64,000 bases of DNA from Dermanyssus gallinae (GCA_003439945.1 QVRM01002145.1:1-64000); one strand, 5' to 3'. Positions 28,101 to 40,594 are shown, counted from the stretch's first letter. Program-made: numbers and translations. Notes: generated by a model from the sequence alone, not told the origin.

Positions 28101-28974
28101 CGTCCTTCATCTCATGAATCACGTCAGCTAACTTCAGCACTTCAGCGCGACAGACACGCACCTCACAACACAAACACCTCACAACACAAACACCAACACA
28201 CTACAGGAAGAGGCTCACCCAATGAACGAATGGGTGGATGAGCGAATGAATTCGTCGGTTGGTTGCTTGGATGGATGGTGGATAGGTGGTGGCTGGGTGA
28301 GTCACAACTGGTCTTCACCGCGGCGCAGTGAAGTCACGGGGTCCACCCAAATCACACCACTACTATCCTGTTCCTGTACGTATGTCGCTCTGAACGCCAC
28401 ATATCACAATAGACTACACTATCACAAAAATACACTTACATTAACAACAACGTTTAGCCCATTCAGTAATTTCATCATCCATCGATCGATCGATCAGCCA
28501 ACCGGTGGTGGTGTTGGTAGGGTCGGTTTTGCCTGTCATTCAGTTCGAAGCTGACAGCGTTCGTCCATTAGTCGCGCAGTCATTTTCTCTCTCTTGGCTT
28601 GGCGAGTTCGCAACAGCTTCCTCTCCTCGTCCTCCGGCTGTCTTGTAAGCTGACTTGCTAGACTCAGCCAGTCTCTCTGACAGTCTCTAAGCCAGTCTGT
28701 CAGACGGACAGAGAGACAGAGAGACAGAGGGAATCACTCAGTCAGTGGTTCTCTGGCTGCCGTCTCAGCAACCACCAAAAGTCAGCCCCTCTTTCTCTGT
28801 CTCTCCCCCCCCGTCTGATTGTCTCTCGAAGTCGCCAAGTCAGTGAGTTCAGAGTTCAGAGAGTAGAAACAAGTTCCCTTTCTTAGCTGCTGCCGCCGGC
28901 GCCGCATCACATTCAAAGACACATACACACACAGATACGATGCCACCCGGTCGCCTCAGTGGTGGAAGCGGTGC

Positions 28975-29056
28975 AATTGTTGTTGTTGCTGTTGTTGTTG
29001 TTGCTGTTGTTGCTGTTGTTGTTGGTATTGTTGTTGTGTTTGTTGTTGTTGTTGTT
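28975..29056. repeat. (TTG)n microsatellite
   Basis: Imperfect TTG/TTGC repeats. On the minus strand they would encode an Asn-rich run. Confidence 0.9.
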
Positions 29057-29839
29057 CCTAATCGGCAACGGTGGAGAGGCGGCTGTGACGATGGCGAAAT
29101 TGTGCTGGCTCCTCACAACTTCATCGACAACTCATACTACCGCCTTGTTTTCTCTCTCTGTATATCTCTATCTCTTTGAGGTACACACTGACTTTCCCGC
29201 TCTTCTTCCTCTTCTCTTCCTCCTCCCTCTCTAGGCTAACATTTTGATAGTTCGGCTGTTGCTATACGACGATCATATGGCCACCGGCTTTACCGCTCTC
29301 CCACCTACACTCCCAATACCCAGCAGCAGCAACAACAACAACAACAACGACGACAACAACAACAATAACAACGGCAGTATATTAGATAACAGGAGAGTTT
29401 ATTCGTTATTCACACGCAATCGTGTCACAGTCTGTGTCTAGTTAACAACTGTTTAACGAACAGCAGTTGTATTATATCACAATCGTTATGATTTCTTCTA
29501 TACCTTCTTCTTGCATTTGCATCGTTGTCTTGTTCTACCCACCTTCTTCTTATTTTGCTTCTTCTTCTTCTTCTTCTTCGTGTTCTTTCCTGTGCTAATA
29601 ATAAATATTATTGTTGTTTTCGCTGGGTGCCGCCATCTTGGGTTGAACGCATGAAGTGAGTGCATCCGCACCGGCGCATCGCCGATCGACGGCGTCCGAC
29701 CATCTGGAGATGGATGACACATATGAACATGATGTTGTGGGCAGCCACCGGAACCACGCTATAAATACATCTATATGTATATTCATATAGCTCAACAACA
29801 TTTGAGTTAAATAGCTTGGAAAAACATTGTTTCCAGAAC

Positions 29840-29842
<3 letters not shown>

Positions 29843-29883
<41 letters not shown>

Positions 29884-29896
29884 ATATGTATATATA

Positions 29897-29932
<36 letters not shown>

Positions 29933-29937
29933 TATAT

Positions 29938-30004
<67 letters not shown>
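29843..30004. repeat. (TA)n tract, about 160 bp
   Basis: TA repeats with TGCA-type interruptions. A second shorter tract follows at 30276-30316. Confidence 0.93.
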
Positions 30005-30006
<2 letters not shown>

Positions 30007-30272
30007 TATATGCCTCCTTCGAATGGTTTAAGCTCATCACAATAGCCGATTTGAGCGATATGGTACACTTTGTTTCACATGTCTTATATGAGTTTGTCTG
30101 TAAAACTCCTAGTAAAGGCATATGCCTTCGTATTAAGCAAACTACTAATAAGAGCATCTTGTTCATGTCTTCTTCAGTGACATTCTTTGTGCGCGCCATA
30201 GGCACATGTGCCACGCATTTCACAAAGCGCATCTTCCTTAAATGCGGCATTACCAGTTGTACGTCAGTTATT

Positions 30273-30319
<47 letters not shown>

Positions 30320-30741
30320 TTTAAATTATGTATATAAACGAATGTTTATTGGTATATGAATAATGTATATTGTTAAAATTAAATTTTATTCATTATAAAC
30401 ATTCAGTTTTAGCCGGACAAGACAAGACGCGTTAACTATTTTGACATTTGAAATTAAAGAAGAGACACATCGTTGACCAAACCAGCATCTATCTCTTAAA
30501 GACCAAGAAAGTGGCCTTCTCGAATGTTGTTGGTGTCCCGCAGCATTTATACTTGAACGTAAGCTGAAAAGGCAGTTTTTAAACTTATTGGCCTATCAGA
30601 TGTAATGAAACCACATGCTCATAGGTTAGGGCCGAGACATATACCGCACAAATGACACGACCCATAGAACAAAGGTACAATTGGTACAAGACGAATAGAA
30701 AGATAGAGACAGGATAAATTAGGTTTAGAAAAGTCGGTATA

Positions 30742-30772
30742 CGAGATGTGTTCAAAAAGTATCGCGACTTTT
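30742..30772 (+). repeat. mariner left terminal inverted repeat
   Basis: Pairs with 32031-32061 over 31 bp with one mismatch. The core is TTCAAAAAGTATCGCGACTT. Confidence 0.9.
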
Positions 30773-30946
30773 GGATTTTCGCGGGTTACGTATATTCGAA
30801 TTTCGATTTTTTGTGGCGTTATGTTGGTACTCATGTCTCTCACTTATGCCGACAAGCTCGGCCATTTTGAATGTTCACTTAATTGTTGACAGCTGCTTTG
30901 CTTGCACGTGTTTTGGATCGTCTTCGATTTTTACCTATTCAAAAAA

Positions 30947-31915
30947 ATGGATCAAAGAACCTGTATCAAATTTTGTGTGAAAAACGAAATTAAGTGCGCG
31001 GATGCATTCCGAATGTTGACTGTGGCATACGGAGAAGCTACCTTGGACCGAAGCAACGTTTATCGGTGGTACAAAATGTTCTCAGAAGGCCGAGAAGATG
31101 TGAACGACGAAGAGCGTGCCGGACGCCCGAGCACTTCAACAACAGACGAAAAAATTAATGAAGTGGAGAAAATGGTATTGGCCAATCGTCGAATCACCGT
31201 TAGAGAAGTTGCTGAGGACCTAAACATATCGATTGGCTCGTGCCATTCGATTTTTATCAATGATTTGGGCATGAGACGGGTCGCCGCGAAATTCGTACCA
31301 AAATTGCTCAATTGCGACCAAAAACAGCATCGCATGAACATTGCTAATGAGATGCTGGACTCTGTCCGCGACGACCCAAATTTGCTCCAGAGGGTCATAA
31401 CTGGTGACGAATCGTGGGTTTATGGTTATGACGTGGAAACCAAAGCTCAATCATCTCAATGGAAGCTGCCGCACGAACCAAGACCGAAAAAAGCGCGCCA
31501 AGTTCGGTCGAATGTGAAAGTTTTGCTGACAGTTTTCTTCGATTGCAGGGGCGTGGTGCATCATGAGTTCTTGCCACAGGGTAGAACGGTCAATAAGGAA
31601 TATTACCTGCAAGTTATGCGCAATTTGCGCGAAGCAATCCGCCAGAAACGCCCGGATTTGTGGAAGAACAAAAATTGGCTTTTGCACCACGATAACGCCC
31701 CTGCTCACACATCGTTGCTTGTGCGCGAGTTTTTGGCCAAAAACAACACACTAATGATGCCGCAGCCACCGTATTCCCCAGATCTGGCCCCCTGTGTCTT
31801 TTTCTTGTTCCCTAAACTGAAGAGGCCCATGAAAGGACGACGTTACGCTACGCTTGACGAGATAAAGACGGCATCGAAGGAGGAGCTGAACAAGATAAAA
31901 AAAAAGGTTTTTTGA
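30947..31915 (+). pseudogene. mariner transposase, catalytic Asp lost and 3' frameshift
   Basis: Read from the Met at 30947 (MDQRTCIKF), giving 322 aa to a premature TGA. Upstream in-frame codons look like leader sequence. N-terminal helix-turn-helix segments and the linker GRPSTS are present. The first two catalytic Asp are intact: D154 in TGDESWV and D249 in HHDNAPAHTS. The third, expected at 284 after exactly 34 residues, is Val (codon 31796-31798; PDLAPCVFF). An indel in the A-run near 31900 shifts the frame, so the usual C-terminus (WHKCIISHGDYFEG) is found downstream in another frame after a further TGA. The type resembles the arthropod mariner group found in SETMAR fusions. Confidence 0.9.
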
Positions 31916-32030
31916 AGTGCTTCGAAGATTGAAAAAACCGTTGGCACAAGTGTATAATATCTCATGGGGATTACTTTGAAGGGGACAAAATAGATATTCA
32001 TGAATAAATGAATAATTTTTGAAAAAACAC

Positions 32031-32061
32031 AAAAGTCGCGATACTTTTTGAACACACCTCG
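32031..32061 (-). repeat. mariner right terminal inverted repeat
   Basis: Reverse complement of the left repeat with one difference. It is followed directly by the TA duplication. Confidence 0.9.
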
Positions 32062-32239
32062 TATTTGTTAAAGATAGCATAATACGTAGGGAAGTGACGG
32101 GACTGAAAATGAGAGACCTAGTGACGGTTGATATTTAAGGGCTTAGTGGGGTGATTCGAATTATAGAGGTATAAAAGACACCGAGTAATAATTCAATAGA
32201 AGGTAGAACATATATTTATTATTTAATGTTATGGCTACA

Positions 32240-33430
32240 GAGAAATGTGAATAACTAACTACACTTGGGCTTGTGAGGAGTTCTGCCAGTCGAGCTTGTC
32301 CTCGAGGCAGCCCCTCATTGAGCCCATAATTGCCCGCATTGCCGCGCTCAACCGCCAGAGATAGTCGCTGAAGTAGAAAGTTAAAAGCTCTTTTGATGTC
32401 CCCTGTCGCTTGTTCGATTCGTTTGCCAATCTTCTGTAGGAGCGACCATGCCTCAGGACAAGGCCCCCCGAGTGTCTCAAATACTAGCGGCACGAAAATA
32501 AACTCGTTGGCGAGCTGGGCATATTTGTTGCTCTTAAGACGTTAACCTCGCGGTGGCGGCTTTGGCGTCCTTCGCTTCTCCTGCAGGAGAGCCCGTGGGT
32601 CCCCCAGATGTCCACCTGTGCTCCGCACGGACACCGGTGCTCCTCAGTTAGCCTTGTTCCTAACCTCAAACTAATGCACAGACGAAAGCTTTCCTGATCA
32701 CGTAAAGTGCCAAGGTTTGAGGAAGGGATGGCTTGTAGCCATTTGCTGGCTCCTTTCTGGACGACCGCGTGCAGTCAGGCTTTGTCTGCCGTGCTCAGTG
32801 CGTCAGAGAGTAAGCGCTAGTACTTCCTAGAGACGATAAGGTCATGATAGGACCTCTGCAGGTGTTTGTTTGCCTCTGGAAAAAGGTCTGCAAGATTCTC
32901 GAATCCCGTATCGGCAGCCTCTTTGGCATCCGGGAAAGCCTGCAGAGCCATGGCCGGGCTGATGCGCTGAACGGTACTCTCTGAGGCGTATAATGATGCG
33001 ACGTGACAGCTAGCTGCCAGGTCTGCTGTAGAGCGGATTCCCAGACCCCCGAATCTAAGAGTGAGAGTGGCTTGCGCCCAGTTGTTGTCGGCCAGGTTTA
33101 GATTAAGGAGGTCGCTAAGGCTGGACCTTAGACTTTTGGCCAACTCTCACAGCAGATTCTGGTTTGCTCCGACGTCTGTGCTGCGGAGGATATGGACGAT
33201 TGTTGCTGAACCCAGAGATGATTTTATTAGGTGATACGCAGTGTGGGGACCGGGCAGGTTTAGCCGAGGTAGACGAGAGCGAAGGCTTTCAATCCTACCT
33301 GCGAGTTCCGGGCGAATGGCGGCAGACCGAAGGTAGAACATTGTCGAGTGGATTAGCAGAGGCGGTCGCATGTGTGATAAGGCGGGAAACATTCGTCTTG
33401 AGACATGAACGCTCACATTCACCAGTTAGA
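32240..33430 (-). mobile_element. non-LTR retrotransposon 3' region (same family)
   Basis: Minus-strand frames, broken in a few places, read LADNNWAQATLTLRFGGLGI, then RLTEEHRCPCGAQVDIWGTH with GLSCR, then PLVFETLGGPCPEAW and FNFLLQRLSLAVERGNA. The C.C...HGLSC block looks like a zinc-binding C-terminal domain seen in many invertebrate LINEs. The 5' part including the polymerase core is absent. Confidence 0.82.
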
Positions 33431-34846
33431 TGACGGAGGGGGGATGGTATTAAAATGGATATCAACGACAGGGCTGAATATACTAAACTCAAATAAATGA
33501 GTGGTTGGAAAACATACGTATGGTTAGCAAAATAGGACACCATGTGTAGACTATATTATGGTTAAGAGAAAAATACGGGCATATAGATAAAGGAAAAAAA
33601 TCAATATTGGCAGTGATCATAACTTTATAGAAATTACGGGGCCGGGAATAGCTACTAATATGCTGAAAGTAGACAATAAAGGAATAGACAAGCAGAAGTG
33701 GGCACGTAAACTAGATCAAATCAAACAGCTGTTAAGGAATACCATAGAGATGGTGGATATACTTGAAATGCATACAACAATACGGGATAAATATGATGAA
33801 TGTTATAAAGTAGTAAGGGATGTGAGCGGGGGAAAGAGGAGAGGGCGTGGTGAAACAAGGAAATTGAGTAGGCAAGATTAGAGAGAAAGAAATGGATCTA
33901 GGAGCGCAGGAAAGAGGTGGGTAGTAACCCGGGAAAAGGGGAGGAATACTGGCAAAAATGCATGCAGACAAAGGTTCAGCAAAATGACAACGCGTAAAGC
34001 GATTCTGGACATGTGTAGGCGCTGCGCAAAGACGCATTATACAAAAGAAAAAATTAATGCGGCGGTAGAAGCACTTTTTTTTGTCAGTAATGGAGTTAAT
34101 GAAGGGAAATCGAGAATGAATACGGGTATAATCACAGGGGTAGAAAAAATCAAACAAATTATTAGAAGAATAAAAGAGAAGACGGCATCTGGGTTAGACA
34201 GAATACTAGTGGAAATAGTGAAAGCGTTGGGAGGGACCGCATAAGTTATTTGTCTCAAGTTTAAATAACATTTTAGCCGGAAGTAGCATAGCGGGAAGTT
34301 AGCTTAAGGAGAGGATGTCTTTGCTGTCAAAGGATAACGATGATTTGAGAGATAAACGGCCAATAACTTTTACACTAATTACATATCGCATTTCATGCAA
34401 TTTTGTAAGAGCCAGGTACAGAGTAGGTAATTTTTTTTTTTGGTATGAACGTAAAATTAAGGAGTGACAATGTTAGCTTAGGAAAGGATATAGGTTAGAC
34501 GACCATATTCCTCATTGATTACAAATAACTGAGGTATCTAGGGTGAGGGGCCAGGGTTGTATTGGGTTTTTTTTAACCTAAGAAAAACTTGCGATATGGT
34601 TAATATATATACCTTGTGTAAGTGTGTGGCAGAAGAAGGCTTCTACGTAAGTTGAATAGACTTATTAGAGGATATTTATAGAGAAAACACAGTAATGAAT
34701 CAATGAAAGGAGGGAGAATTGAGTGAAAATTATGTTGCTAAAGAGTTGAGACAAGAATGCCCTTTATCGTCAATACTTTTTCTAATATATATATATATAT
34801 ACGCGAGAAACGTGAATAACATCGGGTTCGAGTGGCAGGTTGGGGA

Positions 34847-34870
34847 AACTAAAATAGCGCTATTTTAGTT
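34847..34870. repeat. 24-bp perfect palindrome
   Basis: AACTAAAATAGC followed by its exact complement with no loop, inside the old LINE relic. Confidence 0.93.
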
Positions 34871-35427
34871 CGGAGGTACGTTGGAGCGGAAGCTAAAATT
34901 ACATGGGAGGGAATTAGGCTATCTGGATCTAAATAAATATTTAGATGTGTCTGTATCGTCAATGGGAGAATTGTTGAAAGAGGAAGAAACTTTAAGAATA
35001 ACGAAAACAGACAAGGTTAGGAAATCGGTGAGGTGCAAAAGTCTATAGGAGTCAATAAATATATGGTTACAAGAAACATTTGGAAGGCAATGAATATGAC
35101 ACTGCTGACACTTGGAAGCGTTGTTCTAGTGCATAGCTCGGGTTTATGGAGGAAATAATAACGGACGATGGGTTAAGAAGATGCAATGTGTAAAAGACAA
35201 TGGTAGTAAAAGCAAAATGGAACAGGAGGGTGGTATTTGCGGCATGATTAATTTGACTCAGTAGTAAACAATGGACAAACGCTGCTCTGCTTAATGAGCA
35301 AACTAAAACTAGGGTACAAGCAGAATATACACACAATGGCAGGTAACACTTATTAAGGAGAAGCGTTTAAATAAAGTATACACGAATATGAAATCGGAAA
35401 GGAGTGGAGTAGAATGGTTACACAATT

Positions 35428-36764
35428 CATCATCTTATTTATTTCACTCATATTGAGTATGCATATAACATAGATAATTATACAGATTATACAATTATAT
35501 AGTCAGCTGCTCGCGGCATGTTATTCGAGAGAGGCAGTGCAGCGATCTCTTCGCAAGGGCCAGGCAGGCTGAAGCATGAAACTTCGTACACGCCTGAGAG
35601 CACAGTCGACAGATGCACTCCGTGTACTCCTCGTGGAAGCTCGTATTCGAACAGACCAGGTGGGAAAAGTGCCACTGCCGTCGGGACCGACAGTAGCCGG
35701 ACGTCGCCTACCTCTCCATAAAGAGAGATTAGAGCTGTGCGCACTGTTTCGACGATGTGAGCAGTGAAGGTCGTCCCAGTATAATAAAGCCGAAGCCCCA
35801 GATACCGGAAAGAGTTGACGAATTCCAAGGATTGGCCGCCGCAACGTATAACGTCTTAAGCAGCCAATTGACCTCCTCTTCTGAATTTCATAGCCTTGGT
35901 CTTCATGGCGTTTATTTCGAGCCCCCCTGAGACAAGGAACACCTCCGCCAGAGAAGTGATGCGCTTGATGGCACCCAGGTCGTGATGGGCGACCACTATG
36001 TCATCTGCGTACATCACAACTGTGGCCTTCTGGAACTCCCGTCGAATATGATCGACAAAATCGGCAAGCAGTATGGTGAAGGAGACGCAGCTTAATGGGT
36101 CGCCTTGCGGGGTTCCCACATTTTGCCTTACCTGCAACACTTCCTGCTCACCTTGCACCAGTAAGGTGTCCTCATCAAAGAAGCTCGAAATTACGCTCAG
36201 AAGAGAGCCACCAACCCCTGCGTATCGGAATGACTTCACCAGGAGATCTCGAGGTGCTTTGTCGAAAGCTTTGACGCAGTCTATAAAGACTGCATACAAA
36301 TGACCTCCGGGTCTTGCCACAGCTCGCTCTATCTCTGACTGAAGCACATGGATTGCATCACGCGTTTCTCGACCTCTTCGAAAGCCGAATTGCTCCGGTG
36401 GAAGGGTCTGGTCGACAACGTACTCGATCCGTTTTATAACCAATTTACAGAAGATCTTCTTCAGCGTCCTTTCAGACGCTATACCGCGGTATAAGTTTGG
36501 GTCTCGTCTGTCATCGCCATGCTTGCCCTTAAATAAAAGAGAAAGCCTGGATATATGCCAGACTCGTGGCATTTGTCCCGTCTTCATGATCTCGTTGAAG
36601 AAATCACAAAGATGGTTTGCCAAGAGTGGCTCAGACTGCACCCAGTGTTCATAGTACACCTGGTCTGGTCCCGCACTCTTTCCTCTCGGAAGAGAGTGCA
36701 GAACCTGACTTACTTCTTCTACCTCAAAAGGCAGATTCATAGTCTCCTGCTCCAATGTGAGCGG
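35428..36764 (-). mobile_element. 5'-truncated LINE nested in an older LINE, 13-bp target duplication
   Basis: Insertion of 1337 bp flanked by identical TGGTTACACAATT at 35415-35427 and 36765-36777. It is on the minus strand, with a simple AAATAAATAAGATGATG tail at the 35428 side and a truncation in the polymerase domain at the 36764 side. Target duplication, tail and 5' truncation are the expected marks of target-primed reverse transcription. Confidence 0.9.
35487..36755 (-). pseudogene. reverse transcriptase of the nested LINE, one in-frame stop
   Basis: Open for 299 codons (36755-35856), then a single TAA, then the same frame stays open to 35487. Motifs in order: LPRGKSAGPDQV, SRLSLLFKGK, YRGIASERTLKKIF, EQFGFRRGRETRDAIH, AVFIDCVKAFDKAPRD, NVGTPQGDPLSC and the catalytic VVMYADDIVV, then INAMKTKAMKF. 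After the stop it reads RCGGQSLEFVNSFRYLGL. The 5' end (endonuclease) is missing and the 3' end is shortened. Its near-open state marks it as one of the younger insertions here. Confidence 0.88.
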
Positions 36765-37060
36765 TGGTTACACAATTATACAATAGGCAGATGACAGTTC
36801 GCGGATGCAAGAGCAGGCACGTTAGACACGAGGTGCAGCGGAACTGCTACGAGGATTTAGAGACAACGGTGGTTTGTCGGTTATGTGGGAAGAGAGAGGA
36901 AACGGTAGATATTCTGATGGAAAGTTCTCAACACATAAGCGAAAAAAAAGGGGGAGTGCAATATAGGTTATTAATAGCTGCAGCCTGTATGCGCTCCTAA
37001 TATAAAAGCGTGATATGTGTACAAACACATCAAGCGAATAAATCAATCAATCATCTTTGT

Positions 37061-38431
37061 ATTAGAAAGCTCTTTGTGGAAATGCTAACGCATCACATGA
37101 TAGCATTGCTATGGTAATACGCTTAGGTAATTCAATTCAAAACGTTCCATATTAAGATCAAAGCTTACCCGTTTCAGGAGTTGTTTTGATTTTTTCAGAG
37201 GAACATATTATGTATATTAATAATGGTCCAGGAGAGTTGTAATGAGGGTGGTAGTTGAATATGAATAGGGACCCTTGAAGTATTTACGTTTCACCGACAG
37301 GGTGCTAATATTAATACAAGTACTCCAAATGCGAGTAGGAATATACAATGGTTGGTTCCAGGTCAATGCTAGGTTTCCTCGGCAGATTATCCATAGGAAT
37401 ACGAGTAATTATCGAACATACGACGCTAGTGAGGAATGTAGCGTTACTACTTTGCGTTCTAAGTATACAAACGCAGAGTAGCTACAACGTTGGATTGATA
37501 GGGCGTTGGCTTGGATTATTTCATCTTGAAGGCAATGGATGTGTAGATTCTGGCGGCAAAATCGATTGCAGAGCTATCCTGACGTTCGTTTCGTGCGAAT
37601 GGCTCGCAGCTTGGCTGTATTATGTAGAGGGAAGTTGTGACGCAATAATTTTGTTTAAGTTACATCGAAGACGTTGTGTTCACATTGTTTTGCAAGTTCG
37701 TTGGGCAGTATTCCTGATGAATTTAGATTTACCTGAAACATGGATGTGAAATAGCATACGTATAGTATGTGTATCTGTGATTGTTGACGCTAATGAAGAA
37801 CTTAAATTAAATTTAAATCGAGAATAATACCTCAAGGCTAGCCAAAGTGCCACTCAAAGCCAAATGACAGGTTCCCGTTTATGCCGTCTTACTTATAGCT
37901 TTTTTGAGACATGGATGACCGGCAAACCTTCAACTGACCCAGTATACGGGGCGCATGCAAAGGCCCGTCAGAAAGCCTAGCACGCGACATGTTGTACATA
38001 CATTGAACTAAATGAGCCGGTGGTCTCGGTTTACTGGCGATCAGGGTCGAGCTGACCACAAAACCGACCGTTGTGGAGTACTTAACAAGCTTGAAGTCAC
38101 TTGTAAGTTTAGTAAACTGGTTCCTCACGTTCGCCCACATTCGCCCGTCATCCATCTCACTGCGTTCCCGCCGCCAGCAAATAGCGTTGTCTGATGATCA
38201 CCTTTCGCTTTTTGCTAGAAAACATAGTTCGTTTAGTAAAACGTAAAAAGAAAAGCGACATTCTCCGGGTCGGGCTCGCAATGCCCAAGGCTAAAGCGAG
38301 CGGGACGTGCGACCCGAGAAGGTTATGCTGTGCTGTTCTTGGTGGCATATCTTGATGGCACTAATCATTCCGAGCTTTCGGTAACAAACTAAATGCCAAA
38401 TGCCAGTATCGCCGTGAAGTGCACAACAGGG
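37061..38431. other. no supported gene
   Basis: A 133-codon frame from 37348 has no recognised domain. Nothing else seen. Confidence 0.5.
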
Positions 38432-38459
38432 TGTCCTACGTGCGCCCACACGTAGGACA
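38432..38459. repeat. 11-bp perfect hairpin, 6-nt loop
   Basis: Arms TGTCCTACGTG and CACGTAGGACA with loop CGCCCA. Confidence 0.93.
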
Positions 38460-38463
38460 ATTT

Positions 38464-38515
38464 GGTATAGGAGAGACAATTACGTCAAAGTAAACGTAAT
38501 TGTCTCTCCTATACC
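38464..38515. repeat. perfect 22-bp inverted repeat, 8-nt loop
   Basis: Arms 38464-38485 and 38494-38515 are perfectly complementary; the loop is CAAAGTAA. Only 4 bp separate it from another hairpin at 38432-38459. Confidence 0.95.
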
Positions 38516-39234
38516 GGATTGCCGTGCGCCCTCAATATAAGCCGTGCACGGCCTTCGAAAACGAATGCTTTACTACTAACAAAAGAGAGTGACACAGTGG
38601 GATGCAATTCGTTTTGTTTTGACTGTTTGTTTCTGAACTTGCCACCTGGGTGCATCGTGACACGGCCGAAGACGACGATGTGATTGATCCACATGCTTGG
38701 ACGTTGTCCGTTTTGCAAGGCGAGAGAAAGCCAGGCTGGCACGACGAAACTTCAGCCAACCTGCTCCGCTGAAAGCAGACTAAGAATATACAGTGAGAAA
38801 TGAGAGCAAGCGCAGAAAAAGCGCTAGATGGACTAAGCTTCAAGTATGCGAGTATAGGACCCAGGACGCTGAAGTCGGGCGACAAGTTCTGAGTTCCCCC
38901 GAACGAGATTAGTAGTGGCTTATTTGAAAAGGATAAATATGTGAATAGGATGCTTGGCGTTTACTGGCTAACTTTTCACATATATATATATATATATATA
39001 TAGACTGGAGCTTGCTCAATATGCCTAAAGCTTACATAGGAATCGAGTTGCCGCTGTGTCGGTATAGTTGTCTGCCTGCAGATGAGGCGGTAAGCGCTGC
39101 AAAAGATATATCCAATTGGAGGTACACGGTCCGCCCTCTATGGTACAGTAGGCTGCCATATAATGAGGCCTATATTACATTATAACAGGCATGTTTGCGC
39201 TTCTTGATAAGCTAGGTTCTTCTCAGCTTTCCAT

Positions 39235-40112
39235 ACATTGGTATTTATTTTTCACAGGATGAGCGCCACCATGGAGGCCGAACTCCAGCGGCTCCCAGAC
39301 TTCTGCTTCAAAGGCTATCGCCATAGAGAATGAATTGCGGCAGCAGGGGTGACCAGGACAAGGCACGCCTTTTAGCCGTCGCTCGCCCAGGAGCAAGCGA
39401 CTGGTTGCATGCACTACCCGCTGACTCACTGGGTACCCGCCTTGATGACCAATCCACCCGGATATGCGTTGGCCTGAGATTGGGGGCTGATTTGGTTGAG
39501 CCACACAGATGCTCTTGTGGCGAGCCCGTCGGGCGACTCGCCAGACACGGCCTGTCTTGCGCTCACGCAGCGGGCCGGCGCCCAAGACACACTGCCGTCA
39601 ATGAAATGCTTACAAGATCGTTGCGGAGGGCGGGGATTCCCAGTGTCCTGGAACCAGCTGGGCTTTCAAGAGACGACGGTAAGCGCCCCGACGGTATGAC
39701 TTTGATACCCTTCTATAAGAGTCGTTCCCTGGTGTGGGATGCGAGCTCAGACCTCAAAGATAAGAAAGTATGCGGACCTAAGTCGGACGCACCACTTTTC
39801 GCCATTCGCGTTTGAAACGATGGGTGGCCCTGGGCCCCTCACGGTAACATTGATCTCTCGGGTTGGCGACGCATTACGGCAGGCGACGATGGACAAGAGG
39901 GCGCACGCCTTCTTCTCCCAGCGACTGTCCCTGGAGATCCAAAGAGGTAACGCGACCTCAGTGCTCAAAACTATGAGAGTACTAGTGCGGCTACGGCGCG
40001 CAGAAGGAGCAACTAGGTCGACGAGCAGCAACGCCATGAAGCATTATATATATTCTTCTAAATTATAATAAAACACTTAAGCATCCTAAATAATAATAAT
40101 AATAATAATAAT
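39235..40112 (+). mobile_element. LINE 3' end with (TAA)n tail
   Basis: Two overlapping frames give DKARLLAVARPGASDWLHAL, CVGLRLGADL, HRCSCGEPVGRLARHGLSC, GKRPDGMTLIPF and WDASSD, then FSPFAFETMGGPGP and FFSQRLSLEIQRGNATS. It is the same family as the copies at 610-1265 and 32240-33430. The tail at 40089-40112 is a run of TAA units, typical for this class. Confidence 0.85.
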
Positions 40113-40594
40113 CACCCCCTACTAGCCTTTGATAGCGTTGAGGAGCTGTAAACCTCTGTACAAATGTAAACCACTCATGAGAATAATAAAACCTATCTAT
40201 CTAATAATCTATACAACTGACCGCCTAAGCTCATCTCCCCGTAGGCGGCTTTTAAATTGTTTGATATGAAAAATACGCCTGTTGCATGCTAGAGTATTTA
40301 AGTCGTACGAGCCCATTTGTCGGTACGTCAACTAGATTTATTGCATGATTGTAAAGCCTGCCTTTTTCAAACGAGTATTGTGCCTGTTGAAAACACGCAG
40401 AATTCGTAAGTAATCGTATACCTGTTGTGCGCCACTCACCCACTGCTCAACATCATTGTCCACCGCGCTAACATTGTGTTAGACAACACTTCGATAAGTG
40501 ATCACTGGAAGGGTCCTCTGCAGTCTGTGAGACAACGGATAACCGGCTACTCAATGCATGGATTGAATCATGTGCCGTTTAATCATCACTCGTG

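Larger units (their letters stand above)
26691..30741. other. repeat-rich non-coding stretch
   Basis: TA tracts (26809-26838, 26989-27030, 29843-30004, 30276-30316), the 29-bp minisatellite, CT/GA-rich DNA near 28560-28800 and (TTG)n. A short acidic frame ends at 27301 without other support. Confidence 0.5.
30742..32061 (+). mobile_element. mariner transposon with intact terminal repeats
   Basis: A 1320-bp element bounded by inverted repeats of about 31 bp (30742-30772 and 32031-32061) that differ at one base; they begin CGAG(A/G)TGTGTTC. The TA target duplication is at 30740-30741 and 32062-32063. One transposase frame fills the interior. The ends look competent but the transposase is damaged, so it could move only with help from another copy. 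Confidence 0.93.
33600..37060 (+). mobile_element. old APE-type LINE relic, split by a later insertion
   Basis: AT-rich, heavily mutated. In order on the plus strand: the end of an endonuclease (SDHNFIEI near 33614), a linker (KWARKLDQIKQLL), the start of the polymerase (VEKIKQIIRRIKEKTASGLD), a later motif near 34735 (LRQECPLSSILF with frame changes) and a C-terminal zinc knuckle (VVCRLCGKREETVDILMES, 36860-36925). The 3' end has an AATC-type tail (AATAAATCAATCAATCATC). It is interrupted at 35428-36764 by another LINE, and its frame continues across the insertion. Confidence 0.72.

Noticed and set aside
28940..29234. Val- or Leu-rich frames that look like membrane proteins
   Set aside because: They are produced by (TTG)n repeats; no splice sites or flanking coding sequence support them.
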